Shown: positions 16,389 through 24,658 of the stretch, piece by piece | Numbering within the stretch: the first letter of the stretch is position 1 | Layout: each line of letters opens with the position of its first letter | Source of the DNA: CAYTID01 sp964437735 | GTDB lineage: Bacteria; Bacteroidota; Ignavibacteria; UBA10030; BY39 | Direction of reading: 5' to 3' | NCBI GenBank assembly: GCA_964437735.1 | Contig: CAYTID010000016.1 | Coordinates: forward strand, 1-30,415 | DNA: 30,415 nt | Notes under the pieces: model-generated | Database searches by the model: none | Told to the model about the DNA's origin: nothing | The model's input: only the letters and a program-made list of their open reading frames with translations | Translations under genes and position numbers: made by a program

Positions 16389-17513
16389 TTACCTTACTTT
16401 AAACGTAGCCAAACTTAGAATCACAAGAAGTATAGTTATTATATAAAACCTTGTTACAATTTTCGGTTCAGACCAGCCAATTAGTTCAAAGTGATGATGG
16501 AGCGGAGCCATTTTAAAAATCCGTTTACCTTCACCGTATCTTTTTTTTGTATATTTAAAATAATACCTCTGAATAAGTACAGATAATGTTTCTATCAAAA
16601 ATATTCCACCGAGTGTCGGCAGCAAAAGTTCTTTTTTAATAAGAATTGCCAGAGCACCAATCGCCCCACCCAGCGCAAGTGAACCTGTATCACCCAAAAA
16701 AACTTGCGCCGGATGAGAATTGAACCAGAGAAATCCAAGCGCGGCTCCCACCATTGCCGCGCAGAATATACTCAGTTCACCGTTTCCTCTTAAATATGGT
16801 ATAGTCAAATATTCACTCCATATCACATTTCCGCTGATGTAGCTGATAACTGCCAATGCCATTGCAACGATTCCAACCGTACCAATGGCTAATCCATCCA
16901 AACCATCCGTCAAATTCACTGCATTGCTTGTAGCAGTAATAATAAAAACGACCATTGGTATGTATAGTAGTCCTAAATCTAATTCCAAATTTTTAAAAAA
17001 CGGCATTGTCGTACTCGATTTGTATTTCCACAAATCGGCGTCAATCCATTGGGGAAAAAAGAAAATAATACTCCCTAAAATTATTCCGATACTGATCTGA
17101 CCGATTAATTTATATTCTTCGATTAATCCTTTTGGTTTTTTCTTTACAACTTTCAGATAATCATCAACAAAGCCGACAAGTCCAAGCCAAACAGTTACGA
17201 TAATAATTAAGAGCATATAACCGTTTTTCAAATCACCCCAAAGCAGGGCAGGTATAAGAATTGAACCAAGAACTATTAAACCGCCCATCGTCGGGGTTCC
17301 GGCTTTTTTAAGATGTGTTTTAGGCGCATCGTTTTTTGCTGCTTCACCGATCTGATGCTTTTCCAGAAGGCGAATGATTTTCGGACCCAGCCAAAACGCT
17401 ACTATCAATGCGGTTACTGCTGCAGCTCCGGCTCGAAATGTAATGTACTTGAAAACACCGAATCCCGGTATTGAATATTGCTGATTTAATATTTCGAATA
17501 AATAATAAAGCAA
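16389..17513 (-). CDS. mraY: Phospho-N-acetylmuramoyl-pentapeptide transferase MraY
   Basis: An integral membrane enzyme that transfers phospho-MurNAc-pentapeptide from UDP to undecaprenyl phosphate, forming lipid I. The 374 residues have about ten membrane segments. Conserved cytoplasmic loops are present: KKAGTPTMGGL (about 50-60), GFVDDYLKV with the two Asp, NAVNLTDGLDGLAIG with catalytic-site Asp, FLGDTGSLALGG, and the MAPLHHHFEL histidine motif near the end. The start is TTG at 17513, giving the family's usual beginning MLYYL; AAGGA lies seven bases upstream and overlaps the murF stop. No ATG fits better. Confidence 0.98.
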   Translation of the reverse strand: MLYYLFEILNQQYSIPGFGVFKYITFRAGAAAVTALIVAFWLGPKIIRLLEKHQIGEAAKNDAPKTHLKKAGTPTMGGLIVLGSILIPALLWGDLKNGYMLLIIIVTVWLGLVGFVDDYLKVVKKKPKGLIEEYKLIGQISIGIILGSIIFFFPQWIDADLWKYKSSTTMPFFKNLELDLGLLYIPMVVFIITATSNAVNLTDGLDGLAIGTVGIVAMALAVISYISGNVIWSEYLTIPYLRGNGELSIFCAAMVGAALGFLWFNSHPAQVFLGDTGSLALGGAIGALAILIKKELLLPTLGGIFLIETLSVLIQRYYFKYTKKRYGEGKRIFKMAPLHHHFELIGWSEPKIVTRFYIITILLVILSLATFKVR

Positions 17514-17520
17514 TATTGTA

Positions 17521-17525
17521 TCCTT
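17521..17525 (-). promoter_or_regulatory. Ribosome binding site that decides the TTG start of mraY
   Basis: AAGGA on the minus strand, seven bases before TTG (17511-17513). It overlaps the stop codon of murF, so the two genes are probably translationally coupled. Confidence 0.7.
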
Positions 17526-18942
17526 ATTTTATTTTTTCAATAATTTCTTCCATCTTCATTCCACGCGAACCTTTGATGAGGATAACATCCTTTCTGGTTA
17601 GAATTTTTAGCAATTCTTTAGTCAATTCAGCTTTTTTTTGAAAATGTCGCTTGTGCTCAATTTTTGCCTCTCGGTAAACATATTTTGCATATTTTCCGAT
17701 AGTCAATAAGTGTATCTCATGTTCTTTCTTTTTTGATAATTCACTAATCTTTTGACCGAGGATACTGTGATGGTTGATTGAATGTTTTCCTAATTCCAGC
17801 ATATCACCAAAAATGATAATTTTTTTCCCTTTGTTAGAAACCTTATCGAGTGTTTCTAATGCTGCGATTGAGGAATCGAGGTTTGCATTATAAGAATCGT
17901 TTAAAATCATTACTCCGTTCCGGTAAACTACTTCCATCCTTTTATCCGTTGCGCGGAAAGATTCAAGAGCCTTTTTTATTTTTAGGAATGGTACATTAAA
18001 ATACATTCCGACTGCAGCCGTACAAAGGGCGTTATAAACATTGTGCTTTCCGGGTACCGATAAATTTATCTTTTCACTCTTTTTATTTTTTTCATATTTG
18101 ATTTTAAAACTGTGATTACCCGAAATATCCGAATTTATTATCTCAGCAGAATAATCAGATTTGCCATTCTCGATACCGTAGAAAGTTTTGTTTTTCATTT
18201 TGCGACTTATTTTTAATACTCCGGCATCATCTGAATTTACGAATGCATGCTTTTTATTATTCCGCGTACTCAGATATTCAAACAAAGCCCCTTCTTCCTT
18301 CAGAACGCCTTCCTTGTTTCGTAGATATTCCAGGTGTTCATTCCCTATGTTTGTTATTATTCCGTGTGTCGGCTGAAGAATTTCGCAAAGGTATTTTATT
18401 TCACCAAAATGGTTAGTGCCGATTTCAACAACGGCAATTTCGTGTCCTTTATCTAATCTGAAAAGAGTCAAAGGAACTCCTATATGATTATTAAAATTTT
18501 CCTCAGTACTCATTACATCATACTTTGAACTTAGTACTTTTGTAATCATGTCTTTAGTAGTTGTTTTACCGTTGCTGCCTGCAATGGCAAGGACAGGAAT
18601 AGTAAAAGTTTCCCGGTAAATTTTTGAAATTTCACCTAGAGCCTGTATTGTATCTTGTACAACTACTATCGGTATGTTGTCAATATATTTAATACCTTTT
18701 TTGAAAATATTTTTTTTATAAAAGCTTCCATTAATTACTATTGCCCGGGCTCCTCTATCGATTGCTTGGGAAATAAACCTGTGTCCATCTGAAGTTTTTC
18801 CTTTTATAGCGACAAACATATTCCCTGGTCTGACAAGTCGCGAATCGATCACAACTCCGTTGACGCTGAATTTCTTAACATCATCGAAATTGATGAGGAG
18901 TTCAAATTTTATTTTTGTTATGTCATTAAAAGTTAAAACAAT
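17524..18942 (-). CDS. murF: UDP-N-acetylmuramoyl-tripeptide--D-alanyl-D-alanine ligase MurF
   Basis: Joins D-Ala-D-Ala to the UDP-MurNAc-tripeptide, completing the pentapeptide. Visible motifs are VIDSRLVRPGNMFVAIKG (N-terminal domain), the ATP loop AGSNGKTTTKDM, EIGTNHFGEI, ITNIGNEHLEYL and LNDSYNAN. The start is unusual. The first ordinary start codon in frame is GTG at 18852, which gives 442 residues but cuts off homologous sequence. The frame continues upstream with LTFNDITKIKFELLINF, the expected MurF beginning, as far as a TGA at 18943-18945. The first sense codon after it is ATT at 18942 (472 residues), 6 bases after the murE stop. Either ATT is the start, or an ATG has mutated or been lost. 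The ATG at 18926 is out of frame and ends after two codons. Identity is sure; the start is not. Confidence 0.9.
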   Translation of the reverse strand: MVLTFNDITKIKFELLINFDDVKKFSVNGVVIDSRLVRPGNMFVAIKGKTSDGHRFISQAIDRGARAIVINGSFYKKNIFKKGIKYIDNIPIVVVQDTIQALGEISKIYRETFTIPVLAIAGSNGKTTTKDMITKVLSSKYDVMSTEENFNNHIGVPLTLFRLDKGHEIAVVEIGTNHFGEIKYLCEILQPTHGIITNIGNEHLEYLRNKEGVLKEEGALFEYLSTRNNKKHAFVNSDDAGVLKISRKMKNKTFYGIENGKSDYSAEIINSDISGNHSFKIKYEKNKKSEKINLSVPGKHNVYNALCTAAVGMYFNVPFLKIKKALESFRATDKRMEVVYRNGVMILNDSYNANLDSSIAALETLDKVSNKGKKIIIFGDMLELGKHSINHHSILGQKISELSKKKEHEIHLLTIGKYAKYVYREAKIEHKRHFQKKAELTKELLKILTRKDVILIKGSRGMKMEEIIEKIK

Positions 18943-18948
18943 TCAAAT

Positions 18949-20478
18949 CTAATTTTGATTTATAAAAAAATTTACAACTTCATTATCGCTGAAATGTTTT
19001 TTTTCTGTACCGATTATCTGGTATTCCTCATGTCCTTTTCCTGCAATAAAAACTACGTCTCCCGGCGAAGCGAAACTGATTGCCTTTTCAATTGCTCGTT
19101 TTCGGTCAATTTCTTGCAAATATCCTGAATTCTTATCTAAACCAGTAGAAATGTCCATCATAATCTGATAAGGATTTTCAGTACGGGGATTGTCGGAAGT
19201 AACAATCACGAGATCACTCAACTCGGCAGCTATTTTTCCCATTTTCGGGCGTTTAGTTTTATCGCGATCCCCTCCGGCTCCGAATACAGTAATAATTTTT
19301 CGATCACTAAAACCACCCTCCTTCATGATTTGCCTTATCGAAGTCAGACATTTCTCGAGGGCATCGGGAGTATGTGCATAATCAATTATCACGAAAAATT
19401 CTTTGGGCGTTTTTATTTTTTCAAAACGCCCTTTTATCGGTTTTAAATTTTCTACGGCGAACTTGACTGTTTCAAGTCCAACATTATTCATCAAGGCTGC
19501 TGCAGCTGCTGCCAAAACATTATACACATTAAATAATCCGATCAAAGGTGTTTTGATTTCAATACCGCTGGCATTAAAGAATAACGTGAAGGTTGTTTCA
19601 TTTAAACCAAGATGAATGTTATGCGCCATTACATCGGCATGCTGATTGATACCATATGTAATTTTTCGGGCTTTACAATTTTCTAATATTCTTGTTCCAT
19701 ACGAGTCGTCCGCGTTGGAAACTGCAAGAGAATTTTCGGATAATTCATTAAAAAGTATTTTTTTCGATTGGAAATAATTTTCCATCGTTTCATGATAATC
19801 GAGATGGTCCTGAGATAAATTCGTGAAAATTGCTGTCTTGTAATTTATACCATGAACACGATCCTGGTGAAGCGCGTGCGACGATACTTCCATTACAACT
19901 TTTACGCATTTCTTCTTTACAAATGTTTTCAATAATCGATTTATTTCTAGCGATTCCGGAGTCGTCATAATTGATTCAATTTTTTCATCGCCTACAATAT
20001 TTTCTATCGTTCCTATTAAGCCGATTTTAGAGACATCATTATTTTTTTTCAATGCGTGTTCAAAAATTTCCTTCAACAAATATGTGACGGTAGTCTTACC
20101 GTTCGTTCCGGTAACTCCGAACATTTCTATGGCTTCCGATGGATGACCGAAATAATTTGCCGACAGTAATGCTAATGCCTTCCGGGAATTTGAAACTACA
20201 ATTTTTACAACACCTGCATGCATAAAATATGAATCAGGGAGTTCGGTGTCGTTTTCCAAAACAACAGCTTTGGCGCCCTTGCCGATTGCTTCCTGTATAA
20301 ATTTATGACCATCATAGTTTTTTCCTTTGATTGCAACAAATAAATCTTCGCGGTTAATTTTCCGTGAATCATATTGAATATTATTAATTTGGATGTCTGA
20401 TGTTACAGCCATTTTACCAAAATTGGTTTGAAACAACTTGCTAACTTTCACGTTTTTTAACAATTCCGATAATAACAT
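18949..20478 (-). CDS. murE: UDP-MurNAc-L-Ala-D-Glu--2,6-diaminopimelate ligase MurE
   Basis: Adds the third stem-peptide residue with ATP. The motif DNPRTENP (residues 429-436) contains the DNPR signature of enzymes using meso-diaminopimelate, so the wall is of the Gram-negative DAP type. Other motifs are YDSRKINREDLFVAIKG, the ATP loop GVTGTNGKTTVTYL (near 122-135), EVSSHALHQDRV, IFTNLSQDHLDYH, IDYAHTPDAL and FGAGGDRDKTKRP. I place the start at ATG 20478 (MLLSELLKNV, 509 residues), 4 bases after the ftsI stop. A GTG at 20514 would add 12 residues and overlap ftsI, but MurE proteins normally begin at this xLSELL segment. No clear Shine-Dalgarno sequence is present. Confidence 0.97.
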   Translation of the reverse strand: MLLSELLKNVKVSKLFQTNFGKMAVTSDIQINNIQYDSRKINREDLFVAIKGKNYDGHKFIQEAIGKGAKAVVLENDTELPDSYFMHAGVVKIVVSNSRKALALLSANYFGHPSEAIEMFGVTGTNGKTTVTYLLKEIFEHALKKNNDVSKIGLIGTIENIVGDEKIESIMTTPESLEINRLLKTFVKKKCVKVVMEVSSHALHQDRVHGINYKTAIFTNLSQDHLDYHETMENYFQSKKILFNELSENSLAVSNADDSYGTRILENCKARKITYGINQHADVMAHNIHLGLNETTFTLFFNASGIEIKTPLIGLFNVYNVLAAAAAALMNNVGLETVKFAVENLKPIKGRFEKIKTPKEFFVIIDYAHTPDALEKCLTSIRQIMKEGGFSDRKIITVFGAGGDRDKTKRPKMGKIAAELSDLVIVTSDNPRTENPYQIMMDISTGLDKNSGYLQEIDRKRAIEKAISFASPGDVVFIAGKGHEEYQIIGTEKKHFSDNEVVNFFINQN

Positions 20479-20482
20479 TGAT

Positions 20483-22636
20483 TTATTGATTTTCTGTATT
20501 TTTATTGTTCTCACAATGTAATGAAACTACCGTTTTCGATATGGCGTTCTGACCGGATTCAGGTGATTGGCTGATCACAATTCCGTTTCCATAATATTTT
20601 ATTTCAAATCCATCCATACTTAAACGGTTAATTGCCCGCCTTAAAGGTAAACCAACTACATTCGGAACAAGGGCATATTCTTCTGTTGTCAAATCATTTT
20701 TTTTACTAAACATGATTCTGATTTTAGAACCTTTGGGCACAACTTCACCCGCATCCGGGTCCTGTTCCAGTATTACTTTTCCTGTACCAAAAGATTCAGC
20801 AATGAGATCCTGACTTTCTAAAACTTTGAGCGCTATTGAAAGTTGCAGGTTACAAAGATCAGGGACTATAGTCTCATTATTTACTTCATTATTCACTGCC
20901 AACACAATGTTTGTTTTTGTAAAAACACTATTCGTCATGCTTATCCGGTCTGCAATGTTTTTGAATATTGGCGCACTTGTGGTGCCGCCTGTATATCCTC
21001 CTAAAGTCGGATTATCAAGCATTATCAGACAGACAATCTGTGGATTTTCAACCGGAAAATATCCTATAAAATTTGCAAAGAACTTTTTCTGTGTATATTT
21101 GCCGTCTATCATTTGCCTTGCTGTTCCTGTTTTTCCTGCAATTCGGAATCCCTCAATGTAAGTAGCTGTGGCAGTTCCTCTTTCGATCACTCCTTCAAAA
21201 AATTCAGTAATTATTTCCGCTGTCTTTTCACTCACTACTCTTCGAATGGTAACAGGTTTATTTTGAAAAACAACTTCATCATTCTCATTTACAACCTTAC
21301 TAATCAGATATGGTTTCATTAATACACCTTTATTTGCAACCGCACTATACGCCGATACAATTTGAATAGGGGTTGCACTTACTTCATAACCATAAGACAT
21401 AGTATTCAATGTCGTACCTGACCAATCTTTTGGTTTTTTCAAAACTCCTTTACTTTCCGCGGGAAGTTCAAGATAAGTTAAACTGCCGAAACCAAAATCG
21501 CGTGCTTTTATAAAAAGTGCTTCCTGTCCGATGATGTCGCTAATCTTCGCCATTACTATATTACTCGAATATTCAATCGCTTCTTTGAAAGTAAGATAAT
21601 CGAAGGGTTTAACGTCAGTGATTGTGCGAGATCCTCTGTTTGATACAATTTTATATTTTCCCTTTTCAGCGTTGAATCTTTGGTTAGGTTTAACTGAGTT
21701 TTGCTCTAATGCAGCGGAGGCTGTTACGAGCTTAAAGACCGATCCCGGTTCAAACATATCTGTAATAGCACGAATTCTCTGATTCTTGATATCATCATTG
21801 CTAATGTTATTCGGATTGAATCCGGGATATTGAGCAATTGCCAATATTTCACTTGTGGATGGTTTTAGTAATACTGCAATTCCGCCATCAGCTTTATAAA
21901 TTTCCACACCGCGTTTGATTTCTTCTTCAGCAATAGATTGATAAGCAAGATCAATCGTCAAATAAAGATGATTACCGTTTTCAGGTTCAATTCTGGGATA
22001 CTCGACCGACACTTTCGCTCGTCCCCAACCATCTCGCTGTAATATCATGTAGCCGTTTTTTCCCTTCAGAAAATCATCCGCAAATAACTCGATGCCTCTT
22101 ACTCCCTCGTTATCGATGTTCGTTCCTCCGAGAACCTGACCGGCAAGTGAACCATAGTGATAAATTCGTTTTTGTTCATCGATTACGATCAATCCTTTAA
22201 TTTGTTCATTCTCGATAAATTTTCTGTACGACGGGAGTACACAACGTTCTAAATATTCGAATTTTTTTTCCGATCTGATTTTATCTAAATAATATTTTTT
22301 AGGCTTATTGAATACTTTCGAAAAAATACTAACAATTCTTTTCCCCTCTTCTTCTGATACGAATGAAGGATCGATGGCAAATGTAGTGAAGGTAGTATTT
22401 GAAGCCAGGATATTGCCATTCCTGTCGTAGATATTACCTCTCGAGGCGGAAAGGGGAATTTTTGCTTCATACTGACGTTTCGCGAATTTTTGAAAGTCAG
22501 AAGATTTAAATACCTGAATCTGAACCAATCGGAATGAAACCAAAAGAAAACCGATCAGCAGAATAATTTTTATTATAAAAATTCTACGTGATTTTTCTTT
22601 TAAACCCGTTAATTTATATTTATTTTGATATTTCAA
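20483..22636 (-). CDS. ftsI: Septal transpeptidase FtsI/PBP2-type with two PASTA domains
   Basis: A class B penicillin-binding protein that crosslinks septal peptidoglycan on the periplasmic side. The 717 residues comprise one N-terminal membrane segment (about 19-40), the dimerisation/pedestal domain (RGNIYDRNGNILASN, 66-80), and the transpeptidase domain with catalytic S299-V-F-K302, S357-S-N359 and K502-T-G504. Two C-terminal PASTA domains follow (about 588-644 and 654-707; VPDLCNLQLSIALKVLE and VPNVVGLPLRRAINRL). The length and PASTA tail are like Spo/PBP2x-type enzymes and the longer FtsI of the Bacteroidota group, not the short E. coli protein. It starts 3 bases after ftsL. No catalytic residue is missing. 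Confidence 0.96.
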   Translation of the reverse strand: MKYQNKYKLTGLKEKSRRIFIIKIILLIGFLLVSFRLVQIQVFKSSDFQKFAKRQYEAKIPLSASRGNIYDRNGNILASNTTFTTFAIDPSFVSEEEGKRIVSIFSKVFNKPKKYYLDKIRSEKKFEYLERCVLPSYRKFIENEQIKGLIVIDEQKRIYHYGSLAGQVLGGTNIDNEGVRGIELFADDFLKGKNGYMILQRDGWGRAKVSVEYPRIEPENGNHLYLTIDLAYQSIAEEEIKRGVEIYKADGGIAVLLKPSTSEILAIAQYPGFNPNNISNDDIKNQRIRAITDMFEPGSVFKLVTASAALEQNSVKPNQRFNAEKGKYKIVSNRGSRTITDVKPFDYLTFKEAIEYSSNIVMAKISDIIGQEALFIKARDFGFGSLTYLELPAESKGVLKKPKDWSGTTLNTMSYGYEVSATPIQIVSAYSAVANKGVLMKPYLISKVVNENDEVVFQNKPVTIRRVVSEKTAEIITEFFEGVIERGTATATYIEGFRIAGKTGTARQMIDGKYTQKKFFANFIGYFPVENPQIVCLIMLDNPTLGGYTGGTTSAPIFKNIADRISMTNSVFTKTNIVLAVNNEVNNETIVPDLCNLQLSIALKVLESQDLIAESFGTGKVILEQDPDAGEVVPKGSKIRIMFSKKNDLTTEEYALVPNVVGLPLRRAINRLSMDGFEIKYYGNGIVISQSPESGQNAISKTVVSLHCENNKNTENQ

Positions 22637-22639
22637 TTT

Positions 22640-23059
22640 CTATTTTTTTTCTTTTCCATGATTGAGCCAGATCGGTTGCTCCTTCGGAAGCATCATTCCC
22701 AAATCTTTTTGTGCAATTGGAATAATTCTTTCCATACCTGATTTTCGATTGATTTCAGCTTTCAATAATTCATTTGTATTTTTGATGGCGGAATATCTCA
22801 ATCTTTTGTCGTTAATATCCTGAGCCAATTGATCAATAGTAACAATATTTTTAATCGTAAAAACACCGAGAGCGGTTAATAAAAAAATTGCGACGATCGT
22901 CTTTAGCGGCGATTGGCGTTTTTTGTTGCCCGGTTTGTTTTTCCGAACCATAACGTCTGAAGGAAGCGGATGACCGTCGCCGTTAAATATATAACGAGGA
23001 TCAGGAGACATATCTTCCCTGCTTCTAATATCCCTTGATGGTTTGTACATATATTTCAA
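22640..23059 (-). CDS. ftsL: FtsL-like division protein
   Basis: A 139-residue bitopic membrane protein. It has a basic, polar cytoplasmic tail (about 1-50), one membrane segment (about 52-72, LKTIVAIFLLTALGVFTI), and a short periplasmic coiled coil (about 75-108) followed by ERIIPIAQKDLGMMLP, the usual FtsL ending. FtsL bridges FtsB and FtsQ and helps activate FtsI/FtsW. Sequence identity in this family is low; the call rests on topology, the terminal motif, and the position between rsmH (4-base ATGA overlap) and ftsI (3-base gap). The cytoplasmic tail is longer than in E. coli. Confidence 0.85.
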   Translation of the reverse strand: MKYMYKPSRDIRSREDMSPDPRYIFNGDGHPLPSDVMVRKNKPGNKKRQSPLKTIVAIFLLTALGVFTIKNIVTIDQLAQDINDKRLRYSAIKNTNELLKAEINRKSGMERIIPIAQKDLGMMLPKEQPIWLNHGKEKK

Positions 23060-23976
23060 ACTCTTTCAGCAACTCTTAGTTTGGCGCTCCGCGCTCTGAT
23101 GTTTTGTTTAATTTCCGATTCCTGAGCAATTATCGGTTTTTTAGTTAAACTGATAAGTTCAGGTGTAATTTTTGTATCGGGAATTAATTTATTTCCCGAC
23201 CATATTTTTGTTCTGGATTTTTCTTTAATAAAATCCTTAACAATTTTATCTTCGATTGAATGATAAGAAATAACTACAAGCCGTCCGCCGGTGTTTAATA
23301 CCTTGACAGAATCGCTCAAAGCCGTTTTCAAACATTCGATTTCCTGATTAACTTCAATTCTGATTGCCTGAAAAATTCTCGACAAGGTTTTGTTTAAAAA
23401 CCTTTGTCCTACTACGGATTCAATGATTTTTGCAAGTTCGGTTGTAGTTTTGATATCATGGTCGCGCCGCGTATAACATATTTTTCTGGCTATTTTTCTG
23501 GAAAATTTTTCTTCACCATAATGAAAAAAAATATCACTCAGATTTTCTTCCGGGTATGTGTTAATAACGGTGTAACCATCTAACGACTGGCGGAGATCGA
23601 ATCGAAAATCCAAATTCCCTGCTTCACGATAACTGAAACCTTTTTCGGGCATATCGATTTGGTAAGATGAAATACCGAGGTCAAACAATATTCCATCGAT
23701 TTTGTGGATATTAATTTTGGAAAGCTCTTGGGAGAGATTTGAGAAGTTGCTGTGTATAAATAAAATTCTTTCTCCAAAACGCATTTTAGTAAAATTAATT
23801 GCATCTTCATCAGCGTCTATCCCAATTAAGACTCCTGTGGGTTGGAGTTTTTCCAAAATTTTTTCCGAATGACCACCACCGCCTAACGTTGCATCTACAT
23901 AAACACCATCCGGCTTCGTAACCAGATACTCAATGATTTCAGCAACAAGAACTGGTGTATGATATCCGTCTTGCAT
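23056..23976 (-). CDS. rsmH: 16S rRNA (cytosine-1402-N4)-methyltransferase RsmH
   Basis: An S-adenosylmethionine-dependent enzyme that methylates N4 of C1402 in the ribosomal P site; its gene (formerly mraW) is the usual second gene of dcw clusters. The 306 residues begin HTPVLVAEIIEYL and show the SAM loop YVDATLGGGGHS (about 26-37), IGIDADEDAI, ILFDLGISSYQID, FQAIRIEVNQEI, and YHSIEDKIVKDFI, ending with RSAKLRVAER. In the substrate-loop region GNLDFRFD replaces the more common GPLDMRMD, a conservative difference. It follows mraZ by 16 bases and overlaps ftsL. Confidence 0.97.
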   Translation of the reverse strand: MQDGYHTPVLVAEIIEYLVTKPDGVYVDATLGGGGHSEKILEKLQPTGVLIGIDADEDAINFTKMRFGERILFIHSNFSNLSQELSKINIHKIDGILFDLGISSYQIDMPEKGFSYREAGNLDFRFDLRQSLDGYTVINTYPEENLSDIFFHYGEEKFSRKIARKICYTRRDHDIKTTTELAKIIESVVGQRFLNKTLSRIFQAIRIEVNQEIECLKTALSDSVKVLNTGGRLVVISYHSIEDKIVKDFIKEKSRTKIWSGNKLIPDTKITPELISLTKKPIIAQESEIKQNIRARSAKLRVAERV

Positions 23977-23992
23977 AAATTTTCAAAGAACT

Positions 23993-24442
23993 TCAGCCGG
24001 AGTGGTTCATAACTTTTTGTGCAACACTTTCATATGTCTCACTCTGACCATTTATATATTCATCATAGATTTTTGGATTCCATAACTCAATTTTATCCAA
24101 TGCGCCAAGGATTAAAATTTCACCCTCTATTCCGGCATACTCGCGCAGTTCCGATGGTATAGTAACCCGAGCTTGTGTGTCCAGTTGAACATCAGATGCA
24201 AGTTCGAGAATTTTTCTTACAAAAAGCCTATGACTTGGTTCATAAGTAGAAAGTGTTCTAAGATGATTTTCCAATTTTGACCACTCATCAAGCGGATAAA
24301 TAAATAAACATTTATCAAAACCTCGTGTTATAACAAAATTATCCTTGATATCATCAGTAAGTTGTTTCCTAAGCTTCGAGGGGATATTAACTCGACCTTT
24401 AGAATCGACACTGTATTTATATGTTCCTTTTAGTGATGCCAT
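23993..24442 (-). CDS. mraZ: Transcriptional regulator MraZ
   Basis: MraZ is a ring-forming AbrB/SpoVT-type DNA-binding protein that controls the dcw operon promoter. The 149 residues contain two swapped-hairpin domains with the motif pairs YSVDSKGRVNIPSKLR (about 10-25) and VQLDTQARVTIPSELREY (about 85-102). The second has DTQAR where DxxGR is usual. As first gene of the cluster it follows a promoter and a repeat that matches the MraZ box, so it probably represses its own operon, as known in E. coli. Length is normal. Confidence 0.97.
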   Translation of the reverse strand: MASLKGTYKYSVDSKGRVNIPSKLRKQLTDDIKDNFVITRGFDKCLFIYPLDEWSKLENHLRTLSTYEPSHRLFVRKILELASDVQLDTQARVTIPSELREYAGIEGEILILGALDKIELWNPKIYDEYINGQSETYESVAQKVMNHSG

Positions 24443-24472
24443 AAAAATTCATATTTTCAATTAAAATTTCTA

Positions 24473-24487
24473 CACACTTTTACCCAC
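24473..24487 (-). promoter_or_regulatory. Putative MraZ box
   Basis: Minus strand reads GTGGG-TAAAA-GTGTG, two G-rich pentamers with a 5-base spacer, the 10-base periodicity described for MraZ operators. It lies between the -10 and the mraZ start. The second repeat is imperfect. Confidence 0.5.
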
Positions 24488-24507
24488 TTAAACTGAATTT
24501 AATGTGT

Positions 24508-24535
24508 AATTTAGTGTTTTTTAACTAAAAGTCAA
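24508..24535 (-). promoter_or_regulatory. Promoter of the dcw cluster (mraZ)
   Basis: On the minus strand TTGACT (24530-24535), a 16-base spacer, TAAATT (24508-24513), about 65 bases before the mraZ ATG. The 216-base gap around it is very AT-rich and holds no gene. Whether it is the only promoter for the 17-gene cluster cannot be seen. Confidence 0.5.
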
Positions 24536-24658
24536 GCAAATAATGTAAAAAAATGGATTTTTTTAGGTGGGTAATAAATTCAAAAATAAAACTATCGAAA
24601 ACAAGCGAATTTTTAAGTTTTTTACAATATCTTAAGGATCCTCAGATTACAATTTGAT

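Noticed and set aside
18921..18926. ATG at 18926 as the murF start
   Set aside because: It is out of frame with MurF and meets TAA after two codons.
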